Origin: Amycolatopsis sp. NBC_01488
GTDB taxonomy: Bacteria; Actinomycetota; Actinomycetes; Mycobacteriales; Pseudonocardiaceae
Length of the DNA stretch: 64,000 nt
Direction: 5' to 3'
NCBI RefSeq assembly: GCF_036227105.1
Contig: NZ_CP109434.1
Location: forward strand, 1,120,001-1,184,000
Part shown: piece by piece, positions 7,504 to 17,300 of the stretch
Layout of the letters: each line of letters starts with the position of its first letter
Numbering within the stretch: the stretch's first letter is position 1
Translations under genes and position numbers: made by a program
Notes under the pieces: generated by a model
The model's input: only the letters and a program-made list of their open reading frames with translations
Databases searched by the model: none
What the model was told of the DNA's origin: nothing

Positions 7504-9843
7504 GTGGCAGCACTGATCAGCCGGGTGGGCAAGAAGCTCCGCCGGATCATCCAACGGCCGGGCAGCGTCGAGCTGACCCGCTACGAAGCCCTGCTGCCCG
7601 CAGTCGAGAAGCTCGAACCCGAGCTCGAGAAGCTCTCCGACGAGGGGCTGACCGAGCGGGCGGGCAAGCTCCGCGAGACGCTGGAGCACACCGCGTTCGG
7701 CGACGACCAGCTGGTCGAGGTGTGCGCGCTCGGCCGCGAGGCCGCCCGCCGCGCGCTCGGCGAGCGCGCGTTCGACGTCCAGATCCTCGGCACGATGGGC
7801 CTGCTCACCAAGCACGTCGTGCAGATGGAGACCGGTGAGGGCAAGACGCTCGCCGGTGCGCTGGCCGCGGCCGGCTACGCCATCCGCGGGAAGCGCGTGC
7901 ACGTCGTCACGGTCAACGACTACCTGGCCCGGCGCGACGCGGAGTGGATGGGCCCGGTCTACGCCCTCCTCGGCGTGTCGGTCGGCTGGGTCGAGCCCGC
8001 GCACTCCCGCGAAGAGCGTCGCGAGGCTTACGCCAAGGACGTCACGTACGGCGCCGTCGCCGAGATCGGCTTCGACGTGCTGCGCGACCGGCTGGTGACT
8101 TCCGTCGACGACCTCGTCCAGCCCGACCCCGAGGTCGCGATCGTCGACGAGGCGGACTCGGTGCTCGTCGACGAGGCCCGCGTCCCGCTGGTGATGGCCG
8201 GCTCGATCGACCACACCGACGCCGACGAAGAGGTCGCGAAGGTCGTCCGGCGGCTGCGGCTCAACCTGCACTACGAGACCGACAGCGAAGGCCGCAACGC
8301 CTGGCTGACCGACGCCGGCGCGTCCGTCGTCGCCAAATCGCTCGGCCTGGACGTCGACGACCTCTACGGCGAGACGGCGTCCGACCGGCTCCCCGCGGTG
8401 AACGTCGCGCTGCACGCGCACGCCCTGCTCACCCGAGACGTCGACTACCTCGTCCGCGACGGCAAGGTCCAGCTCATCAACGCCGCGCGCGGCCGCGTCG
8501 CCGAGCTGCAGCGCTGGCCGGACGGCCTCCAGGCGGCCGTCGAGGCGAAGGAGCAGGTCAGCGCGACCGACCGCGGCGAGATCCTGGACTCGATCACCGT
8601 CCAGGCGCTGCTCGCGCGCTACCCCGAGGTCGCCGGCATGACCGGCACCGCGGTCGCCGTCGCCGAGCAGCTGCGGGAGTTCTACGAGCTCGAGGTCGCG
8701 GTCATCCCGCCGAACACGCCGAACATCCGCGAAGACCTCCCGGACCGGATCTTCGCCTCGCCGTCGCAGAAGCTGCGGGCGATCGAGGAGGAGATCCGCA
8801 CGGTCCACGAGACCGGGCGGCCGATCCTCGTCGGCACCCAGGACGTCGCCGAGTCCGAGGAGCTGGCCGAAAAGCTGGCGAAGGTCGACCTCGAGTGCGT
8901 CGTGCTCAACGCGCGCAACGACGCCGAAGAGGCCGCGATCATCGCCGAGGCCGGCAAGAAGGGCGCGGTCACCGTGTCCACGCAGATGGCCGGCCGCGGC
9001 ACCGACATCCGGCTGGGCGGCACCGACGGCGCGACCCGCGACGAGGTCGTCGAGCTGGGCGGGCTGCACGTCATCGGCACCGCGCGGTACCCGTCGAGCC
9101 GCCTGGACGGCCAGCTGCGCGGCCGCTCCGGCCGGCAGGGCGACCCGGGCAGCGCGATCTTCTTCGCGAGCCTGAACGACGAGCTGGTGCTGTCGAACGC
9201 GCCGGACGTGCCCGAGGGCATCACCGACGACGAAGAGACCGGCGAGATCACCGACCCGGCGGCGCTGCGGCAGCTCAACCACGCCCAGCGCGTCGCCGAG
9301 GGTGTCGACCTGGAGATCCACCGCAACACCTGGCGCTACACGCGGCTGATCGAGCGGCAGCGGCGTGACCTGCTGGTGCACCGCGACAAGGTGCTTCGCA
9401 CCGCGTACGCGGCGGAGCAGCTGGAGAAGGCCAACCCGGAGAAGTTCGCCGAGCTGAAGGAGAAGCTCGACGACCAGGACAAGCTGGAGCACATGTGCCG
9501 CGAGGTGCTGCTGTTCCACGTCGACCAGCTGTGGTCGGACCACCTGGCGTACCTGACCGACGTCCGCGAGAGCATCCACCTGCGCGCGCTGGCGCGCGAG
9601 ACGCCGCTGGACGAGTTCCACCGCGCGGCGATCCCGGAGTTCCACAAGATCATCGCCGAGGCGGATTCGCGCGCGGCGAAGACGCTGGAAGAGGCCGAGC
9701 TGACGGACGAGGGCATCGACCTCGGCGAGGCGGGCGTCCGGCGGGCGAACACGACGTGGACCTACCTGGTGCACGACAACCCGTTCGACTCGGACTTCGA
9801 GCAGACCATCAAGAAGGTCCGGAGCATGATCAAGCGGAAGTAG
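7504..9843 (+). CDS. secA2: Accessory preprotein translocase ATPase SecA2
   Basis: 779-residue SecA-family motor that energises export of a subset of proteins. The length and N-terminus (VAALISRVGKKLRRIIQRPG) match actinobacterial SecA2, and it lacks the C-terminal Zn/SecB-binding tail of housekeeping SecA1. Walker A METGEGKT lies at about 108-115, the DEAD-type Walker B VDEADSVLVDEA at about 214, a helicase motif QMAGRGTDIRLGG later, and the helical scaffold/wing C-terminus after that. I chose the GTG at 7504 because GGGAG sits about 8 nt upstream and because the longer reading from 7411 has no SecA-like sequence. A UUCG-capped terminator follows. The monocistronic layout agrees with M. tuberculosis. 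Confidence 0.95.
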   Translation: MAALISRVGKKLRRIIQRPGSVELTRYEALLPAVEKLEPELEKLSDEGLTERAGKLRETLEHTAFGDDQLVEVCALGREAARRALGERAFDVQILGTMGLLTKHVVQMETGEGKTLAGALAAAGYAIRGKRVHVVTVNDYLARRDAEWMGPVYALLGVSVGWVEPAHSREERREAYAKDVTYGAVAEIGFDVLRDRLVTSVDDLVQPDPEVAIVDEADSVLVDEARVPLVMAGSIDHTDADEEVAKVVRRLRLNLHYETDSEGRNAWLTDAGASVVAKSLGLDVDDLYGETASDRLPAVNVALHAHALLTRDVDYLVRDGKVQLINAARGRVAELQRWPDGLQAAVEAKEQVSATDRGEILDSITVQALLARYPEVAGMTGTAVAVAEQLREFYELEVAVIPPNTPNIREDLPDRIFASPSQKLRAIEEEIRTVHETGRPILVGTQDVAESEELAEKLAKVDLECVVLNARNDAEEAAIIAEAGKKGAVTVSTQMAGRGTDIRLGGTDGATRDEVVELGGLHVIGTARYPSSRLDGQLRGRSGRQGDPGSAIFFASLNDELVLSNAPDVPEGITDDEETGEITDPAALRQLNHAQRVAEGVDLEIHRNTWRYTRLIERQRRDLLVHRDKVLRTAYAAEQLEKANPEKFAELKEKLDDQDKLEHMCREVLLFHVDQLWSDHLAYLTDVRESIHLRALARETPLDEFHRAAIPEFHKIIAEADSRAAKTLEEAELTDEGIDLGEAGVRRANTTWTYLVHDNPFDSDFEQTIKKVRSMIKRK

Positions 9844-9858
9844 GCTTTCGCGTTCGGA

Positions 9859-9888
9859 GGCCCCCGTCCGGTTCGCCGGGCGGGGGCC
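9859..9888 (+). terminator. UUCG-tetraloop intrinsic terminator after secA2
   Basis: A 13-bp stem pairs GGCCCCCG (9859-9866) plus TCCGG with CCGGG plus CGGGGGCC (9881-9888), one pair being G-T, closed by a TTCG loop at 9872-9875. It begins 16 bases after the secA2 stop. There is no long T-tract, as is usual in high-GC actinomycetes. Confidence 0.75.
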
Positions 9889-9946
9889 GTTCGATTTCGC
9901 CCACATTCGCTCGGCTGGGCAGGTGGCCGTGGGACAGAATGGCGGT

Positions 9947-11668
9947 ATGCCGCAACTGCGCATCGCGCTCGCCCAGGTCAACCCCACCGTCGGTGATCTC
10001 GACGGCAACGCCGACCTGCACGTCGCCTGGACCCGCCGGGCCGCCGAAGCCGGCGCCCACGTCGTGGTCTTCCCCGAGATGTCCCTGACCGGTTATCCCG
10101 TCGAGGACCTGGCGCTGCGCAAGACCTTCGCCGCCGCTTCCCGGCAGGGTGCCGAGTCGCTGGCGCGCCGCCTCGACGAGGCCGGCTGCGGCGAAGTGCT
10201 GACCTACGTCGGCTACCTCGACCTCGACGACGTCGGCCCGCGCGACGCGGCCGCGGCGCTGTACCGCGGCGAGGTCGTCGCGCGGCAGTTCAAGCACCAC
10301 CTCCCGAACTACGGCGTCTTCGACGAGCACCGCTGGTTCAAGCCGGGCACCGAGCTCGACGTCGTCCGGTTCCACGGGCTCGACATCGGCATGGTCGTCT
10401 GCGAGGACATCTGGCAGGACGGCGGCCCGATCTCGGCGCTGGGCCGCGCCGGCGTCGACCTCGTCGTGGCGCCGAACGCGTCGCCGTACGAACGCTCGAA
10501 GGACGAGCAGCGGCTGCCGCTCATCGCGCGCCGCGCCGCCGAAGCCGGCGCGCCGCTGGTCTACACCAACCAGATCGGCGGCCAGGACGACCTCGTGTTC
10601 GACGGCGACTCGCTGGTCGTCGGCGCGGACGGCACGCTGCTGGCGCGGGCGCCGCAGTTCGTCGAGCACCTGCTCGTGCTGGACATGGACCTGCCGAAGA
10701 CCGAGTACGCGGGCGACGGTTCGTACGAAGGCCTGGACGTCCGGCGCCGCGTGCTCAGCGAGGAGCCGGTGCCCGCGTACGAGCCGACCGCCGAGCCGGT
10801 GATCAGCGAACCGCTGTCGGACGAGGCCGAGGTGTGGCACGCGCTGGTCGTCGGGCTGCGGGACTACGTGCACAAGAACGGGTTCTCGTCGGTGATCTTC
10901 GGGTTCTCCGGCGGCATCGACTCGGCGGTCTGCGCGGCGCTGGCCGCCGACGCGCTGGGCGGCGACAACGTCTACGGCGTCTCGATGCCGTCGAAGTACT
11001 CGTCGGGCCACTCGAAGGACGACGCGGCCGACCTCGCGCGGCGGATCGGGGCGCACTACCGCGTCGAGCCGGTCGAGGACATGGTGCGGGTGTACGTCGA
11101 GCAGCTTCGGTTGACCGGGCTGGCCGAGGAGAACATCCAGGCGCGGACGCGGGGCATGCTCCTCATGGCACTGTCCAATCTGGACGGTCATCTGGTGCTG
11201 GCCACGGGCAACAAGACCGAGCTGGCCGTCGGGTACTCGACGATCTACGGGGACGCGGTCGGCGCGTTCGCCCCGATCAAGGACGTCTTCAAGACGCACG
11301 TCTGGCAGCTCGCCCGGTGGCGCAACGCCGAAGCGGCGAAGCGCGGCGAGACCCCGCCGATCCCGGAGAACTCGATCACCAAGCCGCCGTCGGCCGAGCT
11401 GCGACCCGGCCAGGTCGACACGGACTCGCTGCCGGACTACGCGCTGCTCGACGACATCCTCGACGACTACGTCGAGGGCGACCGCGGGTACGCGGACCTG
11501 GTGTCCGCGGGGTTCGAGCCGGAGACGATCGACCGCGTGGTGCGGATGGTCGACAAGGCCGAGTACAAGCGGCGCCAGTACCCACCGGGCACGAAGATCA
11601 CGTTCAAGGCGTTCGGCCGTGACCGGCGGCTGCCGATGACGAACCTGTGGCGCGAGGGCAAGGCCTAG
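9947..11668 (+). CDS. nadE: Glutamine-dependent NAD+ synthetase
   Basis: Last step of NAD+ synthesis: amidation of deamido-NAD+ using glutamine. 573 residues in two domains. The N-terminal nitrilase-fold glutaminase has the Glu-Lys-Cys triad in FPEMSLTGYP (Glu44), QFKHHLPNYGVFDE (Lys about 112) and VVCEDIW (Cys about 148). The C-terminal NAD synthetase has the P-loop-like SGGIDS near residue 321 and the ATGNKTELAVGY and ITKPPSAELRP segments. The length fits the shorter glutamine-dependent class, not the roughly 680-residue mycobacterial form. The ATG at 9947 is preferred over an in-frame upstream codon (9923). Its TAG shares a CTAG with the convergent neighbour. Confidence 0.95.
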   Translation: MPQLRIALAQVNPTVGDLDGNADLHVAWTRRAAEAGAHVVVFPEMSLTGYPVEDLALRKTFAAASRQGAESLARRLDEAGCGEVLTYVGYLDLDDVGPRDAAAALYRGEVVARQFKHHLPNYGVFDEHRWFKPGTELDVVRFHGLDIGMVVCEDIWQDGGPISALGRAGVDLVVAPNASPYERSKDEQRLPLIARRAAEAGAPLVYTNQIGGQDDLVFDGDSLVVGADGTLLARAPQFVEHLLVLDMDLPKTEYAGDGSYEGLDVRRRVLSEEPVPAYEPTAEPVISEPLSDEAEVWHALVVGLRDYVHKNGFSSVIFGFSGGIDSAVCAALAADALGGDNVYGVSMPSKYSSGHSKDDAADLARRIGAHYRVEPVEDMVRVYVEQLRLTGLAEENIQARTRGMLLMALSNLDGHLVLATGNKTELAVGYSTIYGDAVGAFAPIKDVFKTHVWQLARWRNAEAAKRGETPPIPENSITKPPSAELRPGQVDTDSLPDYALLDDILDDYVEGDRGYADLVSAGFEPETIDRVVRMVDKAEYKRRQYPPGTKITFKAFGRDRRLPMTNLWREGKA

Positions 11669-12279
11669 CTCAACGCGACCTGACGGCCTTCGGGGGTTTT
11701 GAGGACGGCGGACAGGCCGGCTTCGTTCGCTCGGCGGACCAGGAATTCGAGGCCGAGCGCGTCGGTGGCCCTGCGCACCGACTCCGGGTCCGGATGGGTG
11801 CCGGTGACCATGAGCAGGGGGATCTGGGGCAGGCCGCGCGTCGTCGGGTGCGGGGTGATGCCCCAGTCGATGAGGAACGGGCGGAGCGTGCCCGGGGCGC
11901 TCGGCGGGGTCAGGCGCCAGCGCAGGACGTCACCCTCGTGCGTCTCGCGGGACATTTCGACGGCGTCGCCGGGGTCGAAGCCGTGGGCTCTCGCTCGGGC
12001 GATGGTCGCGTCGAGGTCGGTGGTGCGGACGGCCCAGGCGACGAGCGCGGGCTCGGTCAGGTCGTCGATGCTGAAGGGCCGCGGGCTTCCGGGGTCCGGT
12101 TGCGCCGGGTCCGGGCCGATGACCTCCAGGTACATGCCGGCGCCGAGGTCGGCGAGGTGGTTGGCGGTGCCGAGGCCGAGGTGGCTCCCGCCGGGCGCGG
12201 GCGTGACGCCGGTGAGCGCGGTGACGCGGGCGACGGCCTCGGCGAGGTCCGGGCCGGCGTAGACGAGGTGATCGAGCAC
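11665..12279 (-). CDS. Glyoxalase-like (VOC-fold) domain protein
   Basis: 204 residues from a GTG start. The opening LDHLVYAGPDLAEAVA is typical of the vicinal oxygen chelate fold, with two internal halves (about 1-110 and 111-204). HLGLGTANHLADLG and MYLEVIGPDP resemble the glyoxalase_3-like domain, in which a catalytic metal site is not always kept. The substrate is unknown, and enzymatic activity cannot be asserted because the usual His/Glu metal ligands are only partly evident. It is convergent with nadE and divergent from ogt (38 bp between starts). Confidence 0.75.
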   Translation of the reverse strand: MLDHLVYAGPDLAEAVARVTALTGVTPAPGGSHLGLGTANHLADLGAGMYLEVIGPDPAQPDPGSPRPFSIDDLTEPALVAWAVRTTDLDATIARARAHGFDPGDAVEMSRETHEGDVLRWRLTPPSAPGTLRPFLIDWGITPHPTTRGLPQIPLLMVTGTHPDPESVRRATDALGLEFLVRRANEAGLSAVLKTPEGRQVALS

Positions 12280-12317
12280 GGGCTCATTTTGTCGTACCCC
12301 GGCCGTAGGCTCGCAAG

Positions 12318-12851
12318 ATGACGATGGGGTGCACGGTGTTCGACACGGCGATCGGCGCGTGCGGGCTCGCGTGGCGTGACGACGTCGTGGTCGGGGCGTC
12401 GCTGCCTTCGGGCGGCGCTGCCGCGATGCGCGCTTACCTGACGCGGCGGTTCCCGGACGCCGTGTTCGGGACGCCTGGGCCGCGGGTGCAGGCCGCGGTG
12501 GACGGGATCATGGCGCTGCTGGGTGGCGCGCGGGTGGACTTGGCCGGTGTCGCGCTGGACCTTTCGGGCGTGCCGCCGTTCAACCGGCGCGCGTACGAGA
12601 TCGCGCGGACGATCCCCCCGGGCAAGACGTTGACCTATGGGGACATCGCGCACCGGCTGGGGCTGCCGGGGTCGGCTCAGGCCGTGGGGCAGGCGATGGG
12701 GCAGAACCCGTTTCCGCCGATCGTGCCGTGCCACCGGGTCTTGGCGGCGGGTGGGAAGGACGGCGGGTTTTCGGCTCGGGGCGGGGTCGAGACGAAGCGC
12801 CGGATGCTGGTGATCGAAGGCGCGCTGGCGGACGAGCCCACGCTGTTCTGA
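12318..12851 (+). CDS. ogt: Methylated-DNA-[protein]-cysteine S-methyltransferase
   Basis: Suicidal DNA repair protein that takes the alkyl group off O6-methylguanine onto its own cysteine; 177 residues. The C-terminal DNA-binding/active-site domain contains the winged-helix stretch GKTLTYGDIAHRLGLPGSAQAVGQAMGQNP and the active-site motif PCHRV (Cys about 137), preceded by FPPIV. GGFSARGGVETKRRMLVIEG forms the conserved C-terminal part. The N-terminal domain is short and lacks an Ada-type zinc domain. A second in-frame ATG lies two codons downstream. Confidence 0.93.
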   Translation: MTMGCTVFDTAIGACGLAWRDDVVVGASLPSGGAAAMRAYLTRRFPDAVFGTPGPRVQAAVDGIMALLGGARVDLAGVALDLSGVPPFNRRAYEIARTIPPGKTLTYGDIAHRLGLPGSAQAVGQAMGQNPFPPIVPCHRVLAAGGKDGGFSARGGVETKRRMLVIEGALADEPTLF

Positions 12852-12910
12852 CGCCTGGGGCGGCCCGGGTGCCGGTTCGGTGGTGGGCGAGCAGGCCGCT
12901 GGGGCGACAC

Positions 12911-13048
12911 GCGTACCCAGGCGGTCGCTCGCGTACCCAGGCGGTCGCTCGCGTACCCAGGCGGTCGCTCGCGTACCCAGGCGGTCGCTCGCGTACCCAA
13001 CGGTCGCTCGCGTGCCCAACGGTCGGCTCGCGTGATTGGCGGGTCGAC
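12911..13048. repeat. Tandem array of 20-bp units downstream of ogt
   Basis: Four perfect head-to-tail copies of GCGTACCCAGGCGGTCGCTC occupy 12911-12990. They are followed by a 19-bp variant (12991-13009, GCGTACCCAACGGTCGCTC), a 20-bp variant (13010-13029) and a degenerate half-unit with the core CTCGCGTGATTGG. There is no unique spacer between units, so it is not a CRISPR. It lies between the 3' ends of two convergent genes. Short readings across it encode only repetitive RLGTRAT-type peptides, with no sign of selection as protein. Confidence 0.9.
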
Positions 13049-13049
13049 A

Positions 13050-13077
13050 CGGCCCGGCGGGCCTTCAAACCGGGCCG
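13050..13077. terminator. Hairpin between ogt and DinB-like gene
   Basis: CGGCCCGG (13050-13057) pairs perfectly with CCGGGCCG (13070-13077) around a 12-base loop containing TTCAAA. It sits just beyond the tandem array and between convergent genes, so it could end transcription on either strand. Confidence 0.5.
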
Positions 13078-13117
13078 GGACCATGAGTGCGAGTGGGCCG
13101 GGGGCGGGTGGCGGGGG

Positions 13118-13702
13118 TCAGGCGGGTTGGGGTGTCCAGGGCTTGATCCAGCCGTTCTCCGGCCAGCCCTCGGCCGCTGCCATCAGGGGGATCGCCGTGC
13201 CGCCGTCGATGTGCTCGCGGATGATGTCCGCGTGGCCCGCGTGGCGGGCCGTCTCCTCGATCAGGTGCAGCAGGACCCAGCGGACCGACCACGCCTCGAC
13301 GTCCTGCGGGTACCACGGCACGCCCTTCGGCACCGGGACCGGCCGGCCGAGGTCGTCGATGCCCGCGATGACCTCCGCCGTGCGCGCCGCGACCTCGTCG
13401 TAGCGCTTCAGCACGCTCTCCAGCGTCTCCTCCGGGCCCAGGCGGTAGCCCGACCGGTAGTCCGCCATCGCCTCGTCGAACGGCTTCTGGGGCCGCTGCA
13501 GCAGGATGTCGAGCCAGCCGTCCTCCGTGGACGCCACGTGCTTCACCAGGCCGCCCACCGACAGTGCGCTCTTCGTCGGCGTGAGCCTCGCCTGGTCGTC
13601 CGTCAGACCGTGGGCGGCCACCTTCAGCACGTGCCGCTGCTGCTCCAGGAACCGCAGCAGTCCGTCACGCTCGTCGGCCACCGGGGGCACGTTTCCCGCC
13701 AT
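13118..13702 (-). CDS. DinB-fold (DUF664) protein
   Basis: 194-residue protein of the DinB/DUF664 four-helix-bundle superfamily, whose members typically hold a divalent metal with three His and include thiol-dependent transferases. Candidate ligands are the His in GGLVKHVAST (about 54) and the HLIEETARHAGHADIIRE helix (about 146-163). The N-terminus ERDGLLRFLEQQRHVLKVAAHGLTDDQA is the usual helix 1. A strong GAGGAGG ribosome-binding site lies 7 bases before the ATG. The physiological thiol or substrate is not known. It is transcribed separately, probably from just upstream of 13702. Confidence 0.85.
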   Translation of the reverse strand: MAGNVPPVADERDGLLRFLEQQRHVLKVAAHGLTDDQARLTPTKSALSVGGLVKHVASTEDGWLDILLQRPQKPFDEAMADYRSGYRLGPEETLESVLKRYDEVAARTAEVIAGIDDLGRPVPVPKGVPWYPQDVEAWSVRWVLLHLIEETARHAGHADIIREHIDGGTAIPLMAAAEGWPENGWIKPWTPQPA

Positions 13703-13756
13703 TTCGGTCCTCCTCGAAAGTCCGTTGCCGCGATGGTGCCACGCACCACCGACAGT

Positions 13757-14335
13757 TCAGCCGCGCGGAGCGTGCCGCGGCGCCGGCTTGATGAAGGCGT
13801 ACGCCCCGCCGGCGGCGAACAGCACCGCGCGCACCACCAGCTGGACGCGCGTGCAGACGCCCTCGAAGGTGCCCAGCTGCCGGGCGAGGACGACGGCCAG
13901 CCAGGTCGCCAGCACCAGGACGAGCCCGGCGACGGCGAGCGCGCGCCAGCCCGGCGGCCACCACAGCACGAGGCTGATCACGCCGATCGTCAGTACGACG
14001 CTGAGCAGCGACGAGATCCAGCCGCTGCTGGCCGGGTAGGCGGCCTGGGCCAGCACGACGACGCCGAACGCGCTCACCGAGATCGAGCTGAGCCGCGCCG
14101 TCCACTGGACCGGGCCGAGCCGGTGCAGCGGCGGCCCGGCGAGCAGGAACGCCACCCCCGAGATCGCGAGCAGGATCCGGAACACCGGCGGGCCGCCGAG
14201 CAGCGCCTCGGCCGGGTCGCGGACCGGCGACACGCCCGTGGGCAGGAAGAATTCCAGCAGCCAGCCCGAATACGCCAGCACGGCGACTCCCATGAGGAGG
14301 GCCGAGGCGATTCGAGCCGTGCGCACGAGGCACAC
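13757..14335 (-). CDS. Small integral membrane protein, about 6 TM, unknown function
   Basis: About 192 residues, overwhelmingly hydrophobic with roughly six membrane segments. The order is RIASALLMGVAVLAYSGWLLEF, a loop with a short proline-rich hairpin, four further helices around TARLSSISVSAFGVVVLAQ and SLLSVVLTIGVISLVLWW, and a basic C-terminus. It resembles DUF998-type proteins in layout, but I do not recognise a family with confidence. The start is uncertain: GTG 14335 is preceded by a G-run about 10 bases upstream, GTG 14326 and ATG 14368 are alternatives. It lies downstream of lysX on the same strand and may be read through from it. Confidence 0.65.
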   Translation of the reverse strand: MCLVRTARIASALLMGVAVLAYSGWLLEFFLPTGVSPVRDPAEALLGGPPVFRILLAISGVAFLLAGPPLHRLGPVQWTARLSSISVSAFGVVVLAQAAYPASSGWISSLLSVVLTIGVISLVLWWPPGWRALAVAGLVLVLATWLAVVLARQLGTFEGVCTRVQLVVRAVLFAAGGAYAFIKPAPRHAPRG

Positions 14336-14390
14336 ATTAAGCGACCCCCGGCGCCTCGGCCGCATCACCGTGATCAGGTCGACCGAGTCG

Positions 14391-17300
14391 TTATGCCTGC
14401 GGACGGACGAAGGGGAACAGCACCGTCTGGCGGATCGAGGCTCCGGTGAGCATCATGAGCAGCCGGTCCACGCCGAGGCCGAGCCCGCCGGTCGGCGGCA
14501 TCCCGTGCTCCAGGGCCAGCAGGAAGTCGTCGTCCAGCTCCATCGCTTCGACGTCGCCGCTGGCCGCCCGCAGCGACTGCGCCTCCAGCCGCCGCCGCTG
14601 CTCGATCGGGTCGGTCAGCTCGGTGTAGGCGGTGCCGACCTCGGACCCGAACGCGATCAGGTCCCAGCGCTCGGCCAGCCGGGGGTCCGCGCGGTGCTGG
14701 CGGGTGAGCGGCGAGACGTCGGTCGGGTAGTCCGTGTAGAAGGTCGGCAGCACGGTCGCGCCCTCGACGAGGTGCTCGAACGCCTTGAGCACGAGGTCGC
14801 CGTGGCTCGGGTCCTCTCCCACCGGCACGCCCGACGCGAGGCACAACCGCCGCAGGTCGGCCACGGACGTCCCCGAGTCGACCTGCTCGCCGAAGGCCGC
14901 CGAGACGGCGTCGTGCACCGTGATCACCGGCCAGTCGCCGGAGATGTCGTATTCGACGACCTTGCCGTCCGCGTCGGGCCGGCGCACGACCTGGGCGCCG
15001 TACGCCGCTTCGGCCGCGTGCTGAACCAGCTCGCGGGTCAGCGTCCGCATCGTGTCGTAGTCCGCGTACGCCTGGTACGCCTCGAGCATCGTGAATTCGG
15101 GGTTGTGCGTCGCGTCGACGCCTTCGTTGCGGAAGTTCCGGTTCAGCTCGAAGACGCGCTCGACGCCGGCCACGCACAGCCGCTTCAGGTACAGCTCGGG
15201 CGCGATCCGCAGGTACATCCGCATGTCGTAGGCGTTGATGTGCGTGACGAACGGCCGCGCGTTGGCGCCGCCGTGGACCGTCTGCAGCATCGGCGTCTCG
15301 ACCTCGAGGTAGTCGGCGTGGTGCAGCCGGTCGCGCACCGCGCGGACCACTGTGGACCGCAGCCGCAGCATGTTCGTCGAGTCCGGGTTGACCGCGAGGT
15401 CGAGGTAGCGCTGCCGCACCCGCGTCTCCGGGTCGGTGAGGCCCTTCCGCTTGTCCGGCAACGGGTGCAGGCACTTCGCGGTGACCGTCCACTCGTCGAC
15501 GAGGACCGAGAGCTCGCCCCGCTTCGACGTCACGACCTGCCCGCTGACGCCGACGTGGTCGCCGAGGTCGACACCGGTCCGCCAGCCCGTGAGGTCGAGC
15601 TCGCCGGCTTCGAGCATCAGCTGGATCTCGCCGCTGAAGTCCTTGACGCGCGCGAAGCACAGCCCGCCGAGGTTGCGCATGGCCAGCACGCGCCCGGCGA
15701 TCCGGACGCGGTGGCCGGTGGTGCTGCCGGGCTGCAGGCCGCCGAACTTCCGGACGACGTCGCCGATGTGGTCGTCGCGGCGAAACCCGACCGGGTACGG
15801 GTCGATCCCGGCCTCGCGCAGCTTGGCGAGCTTGGCCATCCGGACGCGGACCTGTTCCGGCCGCCGCGCCGGCTTCGCCGCCGGGACCACCGCGGACTCC
15901 TCGATCTCCCGGACGCGCGCGACGAACTCGCCGCCGACCGTCTCCAGCCGCAGCGACCGCGACCGTCCGGTGGGGACGAACCCTTCGAGCGCGCCCGCGA
16001 CGATGCCGACGCGCGGCAGCCGCCGAGCCGAGGAGTAGCAGAGGAACCTTGGCTCCCACTCCGGCCCGTACTTGGCGTTGGACCGGTACAGCGATTCGAG
16101 CTGGAAGAACCGCGACGCGACGCTGAGGATCCCGCGCCAGGCCCGCAGCACCGGGCCGGCGCCGATCCGCTCGCCCTCGGAGAAGACCGCGCGGAACATC
16201 GCGAAGTTGAGCGAGATCCGCTGCGCGCCCAGGTGCGGCCCGGCCGCGACGACCTCGGCGATCATGTACTCGTTGAGGCCGTTTTCGGCGTCGCGGTCGC
16301 GGCGCATGAGGTCGAGCGAAAGCCCGCGCCTGCCCCACGGCACGAACGACAGCAGGCCGCGCAGGTCGCCGCGGGCGTCGTAGGCCTCGACCATCACGCT
16401 GCGGCCGTCGCTCGGGTCGCCGAGCCGGCCCAGCGCCATCGAGAAGCCGCGTTCGGTCTCGGCGCCGCGCCAGGCCTGGGCGCGGGCGAGCAGCTCGGCC
16501 ATCTCGTCGTCGGGGATCTCGCCGTGGCGGCGGACCCGTGAGGTGTAGCCGGCCCGCTCGATGCGCTTGACGGCCTGGCGCACCGAGCGCCGCTCCGGTC
16601 CGGCGAGGCTGAACTCGCGCACGTCGAGCACGGCTTCGTCGCCGATCTCCAGGGCACGCAGCCCGGCGTCGGTATACGTTTTCGCGCCGCGCTCGCTCGC
16701 CCCGAGCACGCCCGGCGTCCAGCCGTACGTGCGCGCCTCGTCGAGCCACGCGCGGACGGCGTCCGGCCAGGCTTCCGGGTCGCCGATCGGGTCGGCGCTG
16801 GCGACGCTGGTGCCGGCGAGCACGCGGTACGTCACCGCCGCGCGGCCGTTCGGCGAGAAGACGACGCTCTTGTCGCGCCGGGTGGCGAAGTAGCCGAGGG
16901 AGTCGTCCTCGCCGTGCTCGGCCAGCAGCCGCCGGACGCGAAGCTCCTCTTCGTCCGTCCGCAGGCGACGGCTGCGTACACCGCGGAAGAGCATGTACAG
17001 CGACGCGGTGGCCACCAGGGTCGCGCTGAGGTCGAGGAACACGTCCAGCCAGGCCGGCCCCTCGCCGACGCCGATCCGGCGCAGCTGCAGGTTCTCGCCG
17101 GTCGCGTGGTTCACGACCCAGGCGAAGCGCTCCCAGCTGTCGCCGAGGTGCCCGGGGAACGCCTCCGTCAGCGCCCAGCCGACAAGGATGACCGCGGCGA
17201 ACCCGCCGAAGAGCATGGTCAGGCCGTCGCGCCAGGCGCTCGGCGCGAGCCGGGCGGGAAACGCCCGGCGCAGCGTGAGCAGGAAGACGATCAGCGCGAC

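Noticed and set aside
7327-10008. 893-codon minus-strand reading across secA2
   Set aside because: It is antisense to a well-supported SecA2 gene; composition (Val/Leu/Arg/Gln/Asp/His rich) is typical of a frame shadow in GC-rich DNA.
12911-13048. CRISPR array
   Set aside because: Units are contiguous and 20 bases long with no unique spacers, no leader and no cas genes.
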